This document shows, in pieces, positions 14,714 to 16,855 of a stretch of DNA of 16,855 bases; position 1 is the stretch's first letter; every line of letters begins with the position of its first letter. The stretch comes from CALBRZ01 sp964511065 (GTDB lineage: Bacteria; Planctomycetota; Planctomycetia; Pirellulales; S012-138): contig CAZEEG010000121.1 in the NCBI GenBank assembly GCA_964511065.1, positions 1-16,855 of the forward strand. Direction: 5' to 3'. Below the pieces are notes generated by a model that saw only the letters and a program-made list of their open reading frames with translations, had not been told where the DNA came from and ran no database searches. A program made the position numbers and the translations under genes.

Positions 14714-15784
14714 TTACCGCGGCGTCTGCGATTCGGCAGCCAGCTTGCGGAAATACTGCTCCACCACTTCACGATAATGCGACGGAAACTCTTTGCCAAT
14801 CTGTTGTAACGCTTCTTGCCGCTTCTTCGGGGGGAGTTGACCCCAGGCGCCGCCTTGGGCCACGTCCTTGGGATCCACCTGCCCTGGCCCTTGGCCACCC
14901 AGGATGCGGCTGTCCTGGGCCGGCTGAGTCGAGCGCTGCTGCCCACCACCGGAGGATTGTTGTTGCTGCTGCTGTTGTTGCTGTTGCTGCTCGAGTTCCT
15001 CAATCATCTTGTCGAGCGATTCGATGATGCTGTCCTCGATGTCGCGCACTTTCTTGCCGGCCTGAGCCAGGTCGAGCCGACGCTCCACATCTTCCATGCG
15101 GCGCGAAATGTGGTCCAGCGAATCCTCCTTTAAGGCCCGCAGATCGTCCTGCATCATGCCGGCCAACGAGACATACCGCTTCGGGCTGCCCGATACCTCG
15201 TCGAGCAACTGGCCAATCGCCTCCAACCCCCGCTCTTTGTTGAGCAGACGATGGTATGCCACCCCCTGGTAAAACAGCAGCGTGGCGGGGTCGATCACAT
15301 CATTGGGCTTGAGGCCTTCGAGCATATCGGCCGCGTTGTCGTACAAGCGTTCCTGGCACAACCACCGGCCATAGTGCAGACGAACGTGGTGGCGAACCAG
15401 CGGCGGCAATTCCTCGCCCGCTAGAAAAGCGGTATCGGGCAGCGTGAACGATTCGCGCTGCTGGCTGCACAGTTCGACCAGTTCGGCAATCCGCGGATCG
15501 GCGACCCCAAACGAGCGGCACATCCGCTCAACCAGGTCGGGACCGGTCATGTCGTCGGGCACGTCCTTCCACAATTCCCGGATCCGCTGGCGCTGGCTCT
15601 CATCAGAAACGGATGCTTCCAGCCAGGATTCGACCTGTTGTTGCACGTTTTCGACGGCGGCCAGTTGATAACGCCGATCCTTACCAAAGGCGTCGTCCGT
15701 TTGGGCGACCGCTGGTGCGGCTGCACCCAACACACCGATGCTCAGTACGGCCGCAGCCAACAACCGGTTCCACGAGCGCTTCAT
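14714..15784 (-). CDS. Secreted helical protein with poly-glutamine tract
   Basis: I do not recognise a named family. The 356-residue protein has a signal peptide (KRSWNRLLAAAVLSIGVLGA, cut after VAQ, residue 28). The middle (about 30-220) is helical and TPR-like, with HVRLHYGRWLCQERLYDNAADMLEG-type pairs and LLFYQGVAYHRLLNKERGLEAIGQLL. A coiled coil (about 222-265, SRRMEDVERRLDLAQAGKKV) ends in 11 consecutive Gln (266-276). A flexible Ser/Gly/Gln linker and a conserved-looking C-terminal piece follow (WGQLPPKKRQEALQQIGKEF, HYREVVEQYFRKLA), a tail common in exported planctomycete proteins found beside similar Gly/Gln-rich coiled-coil genes. It lies 15 bp after the upstream gene, so the two are an operon; together they may form an envelope complex, which is inference. 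Confidence 0.75.
   Translation of the reverse strand: MKRSWNRLLAAAVLSIGVLGAAAPAVAQTDDAFGKDRRYQLAAVENVQQQVESWLEASVSDESQRQRIRELWKDVPDDMTGPDLVERMCRSFGVADPRIAELVELCSQQRESFTLPDTAFLAGEELPPLVRHHVRLHYGRWLCQERLYDNAADMLEGLKPNDVIDPATLLFYQGVAYHRLLNKERGLEAIGQLLDEVSGSPKRYVSLAGMMQDDLRALKEDSLDHISRRMEDVERRLDLAQAGKKVRDIEDSIIESLDKMIEELEQQQQQQQQQQQSSGGGQQRSTQPAQDSRILGGQGPGQVDPKDVAQGGAWGQLPPKKRQEALQQIGKEFPSHYREVVEQYFRKLAAESQTPR
14957..14989 (-). repeat. Eleven-codon poly-Gln tract
   Basis: Eleven Gln codons in a row, read on the minus strand, mix CAG and CAA (5 CAG, 6 CAA). The tract sits between a coiled coil and a Ser/Gly linker. The mixed codons argue that the amino acids, and not a slipping trinucleotide, are being kept. 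Confidence 0.9.
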
Positions 15785-15792
15785 GGGCCATT

Positions 15793-15798
15793 CTCCTT
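15793..15798 (-). promoter_or_regulatory. Ribosome binding site of the poly-Gln protein gene
   Basis: AAGGAG on the minus strand lies 8 bases before the ATG at 15784 and 1 base after the stop codon (15802-15800) of the upstream gene. It fixes the start and supports cotranscription. Confidence 0.8.
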
Positions 15799-15799
15799 G

Positions 15800-16855
15800 T
15801 TAACGGTTGCGGCCAGTGACGATGTCGCGGGTGGCTTCGAAAATGCGCTGCTCCCGCTCGGCCAGGTTCTTCAGGGCTTCAACCAGTTGATCCTGCTGGG
15901 CCTGTCCAACCTCGTCGGCCGGATTCTCCAACTGCTGGGAGTAACGCACCGTGCGGTTGTTCACCCGAAGCTGCAGCGACCGAAGCATCTTCAACTCGGC
16001 CAACATGTCGATCAGCGGTGGCTCCTGCGGCTGACCTTGCATGGGCGGGGGCGGTGGGCTCTGCTGCTGCTGTTCAAGGTCCTGCTGGGCCTTCTGAAGG
16101 GCGGCGATGATCTCTTCCAGCGCCGTAATGATGTCCTCTTCCACGCCCTGCGTCATCGCGCCGATCTTCATCTGCGAGAGCCAGACCGTTACCTGCTGAA
16201 TGTCTTCCCGCATCTGGCCGACGGCCTCGGGCAGTGCGACCGCTGAACCGTCCTCGCGGAGCAGTTGCAGGGCCTTGTCGCATTCCAGCAGGATGAGCGA
16301 TTCCTGGCGGCTTAACCGGCCCGACTGGATTTCTTCGCCGCGCCCGCGTTCGTCCTCCGGCACACGGTCCAGCCGCAAGGTGCCTTCGTAGACCGCGATT
16401 TGCATTTCGAGCATTTTCTTGAAGCGGGCCTCGAGGTACTCCAACAGCCGCTTCATTTCTTCTTCGCGAAGCTGACGAAGCAACTCTTCCAGTTCCTTCT
16501 CGATCTGGCGGAGTTCTTCGAGGGCCTGCTTTTCGGCTTCCAACGCGCCTTCCCGTTGGGCCTTTTCGAGCCGCTGTTTGGCTTCCTGCATCCGCTGTTG
16601 AGCTTCCTGGATGCGTTGAATCGTGTTTTGGATGGGATCATCGGCAGAAGGAGACTGACCGCCATCGCCACCCTCTCCCTCTCCTTCTCCCTGTCCCTGT
16701 CCTTGTCCCTGCCCCTGGCCTTCACCTTCCCCCATGCCCTTGCCTTGTCCTTGGCCTTCACCTTCTCCCATGCCCTTGCCTTGTCCCTGGCCTTCACCTT
16801 CCCCCATGCCCTTGCCTTGTCCTTGGCCTTCACCTTCTCCCATGCCCTTGCCTTG
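15800..16855 (-). CDS. Gly/Glu/Gln-repeat coiled-coil protein, C-terminal part
   Basis: The gene enters from beyond the right edge; 351 residues of its C-terminal part are visible, so the true start and any signal or membrane segment are unseen. The visible part opens with tandem MGEGEGQGQGKG units, then a GQGQGQGEGEGEG run, then a long coiled coil rich in Glu, Gln, Arg and Leu (QNTIQRIQEAQQRMQEAKQR onward, about 110 residues). A helical stretch with DKALQLLREDG and TVWLSQMKIGAMTQGVEEDI follows. A QQQQSPPPPP linker leads to a final helical segment with LKMLRSLQLRVNNRTVRYSQ. Similar Gly/Gln-rich coiled-coil proteins occur in planctomycetes, some resembling the DUF4175 type; I cannot assign one. 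It shares an operon with the next gene, 15 bp away. Confidence 0.8.
   Translation of the reverse strand, partial: QGKGMGEGEGQGQGKGMGEGEGQGQGKGMGEGEGQGQGKGMGEGEGQGQGQGQGQGEGEGEGGDGGQSPSADDPIQNTIQRIQEAQQRMQEAKQRLEKAQREGALEAEKQALEELRQIEKELEELLRQLREEEMKRLLEYLEARFKKMLEMQIAVYEGTLRLDRVPEDERGRGEEIQSGRLSRQESLILLECDKALQLLREDGSAVALPEAVGQMREDIQQVTVWLSQMKIGAMTQGVEEDIITALEEIIAALQKAQQDLEQQQQSPPPPPMQGQPQEPPLIDMLAELKMLRSLQLRVNNRTVRYSQQLENPADEVGQAQQDQLVEALKNLAEREQRIFEATRDIVTGRNR
16736..16855 (-). repeat. 36-bp in-frame tandem repeats (72-bp higher-order period)
   Basis: Three complete 36-bp units (16736-16771, 16772-16807, 16808-16843) and a partial unit running off the right edge (16844-16855) each encode MGEGEGQGQGKG. 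Units one and three are identical base for base. Unit two differs from them at two silent third positions and shares those bases with the start of the degenerate unit to its left. This suggests the latest duplication copied a 72-bp pair. Confidence 0.9.

Overview
The window looks like the chromosome of a GC-rich planctomycete, most likely of the Pirellulales type. This is inferred from the gene content and not from a marker gene: a DUF4432 epimerase-like protein, a secreted NPCBM protein, several secreted HtrA paralogues, Gln/Gly/Glu-rich coiled-coil proteins, a Lys/Ala-rich histone-H1-like small protein, and sparse Shine-Dalgarno sequences ahead of some genes. No tRNA, rRNA, CRISPR array, transposase or phage gene was seen.

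Left half (1-7019). The 5' part of carB lies on the minus strand and is broken only by a 10-N assembly gap. A 540-bp divergent spacer follows; its eno-proximal part can fold into competing hairpins. Then comes a complete enolase gene with a strong intrinsic terminator. A 612-bp spacer holds four tandem octamers and a sigma54-like -24/-12 element. It leads to a two-gene RNA-repair operon: archease followed 16 bp later by rtcB, an RNA ligase with every metal and guanylate ligand in place. After another long spacer comes a DUF4432 sugar-epimerase-like gene.

Right half (7242-16855). All genes are on the minus strand and most encode exported proteins. In transcription order they are: a partial Gly/Glu/Gln-repeat coiled-coil protein; a secreted helical protein with a run of 11 Gln; a secreted protein with four Sm-like beta-repeats plus a C-terminal NPCBM domain; an intact HtrA-type serine protease (His77/Asp107/Ser189) coupled to it by an ATGA overlap; two further HtrA-like proteins; and a small very basic protein.

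The most interesting result is in this second block. The two extra HtrA-like proteins have lost all three catalytic residues (Ser/Glu/Gly in one, Phe/Met/Tyr in the other). They keep an open frame, a signal peptide, the surrounding fold motifs and PDZ domains. One of them also carries a C-terminal alpha/beta-hydrolase-like domain whose nucleophile elbow reads GYRAG instead of GxSxG, so it appears to be a double pseudoenzyme. An active HtrA encoded beside two secreted pseudo-HtrAs and a putative carbohydrate-binding partner suggests a regulated extracytoplasmic proteolysis, sensing or scaffolding system. The catalytic losses are read directly from the sequence; the system function is inference.
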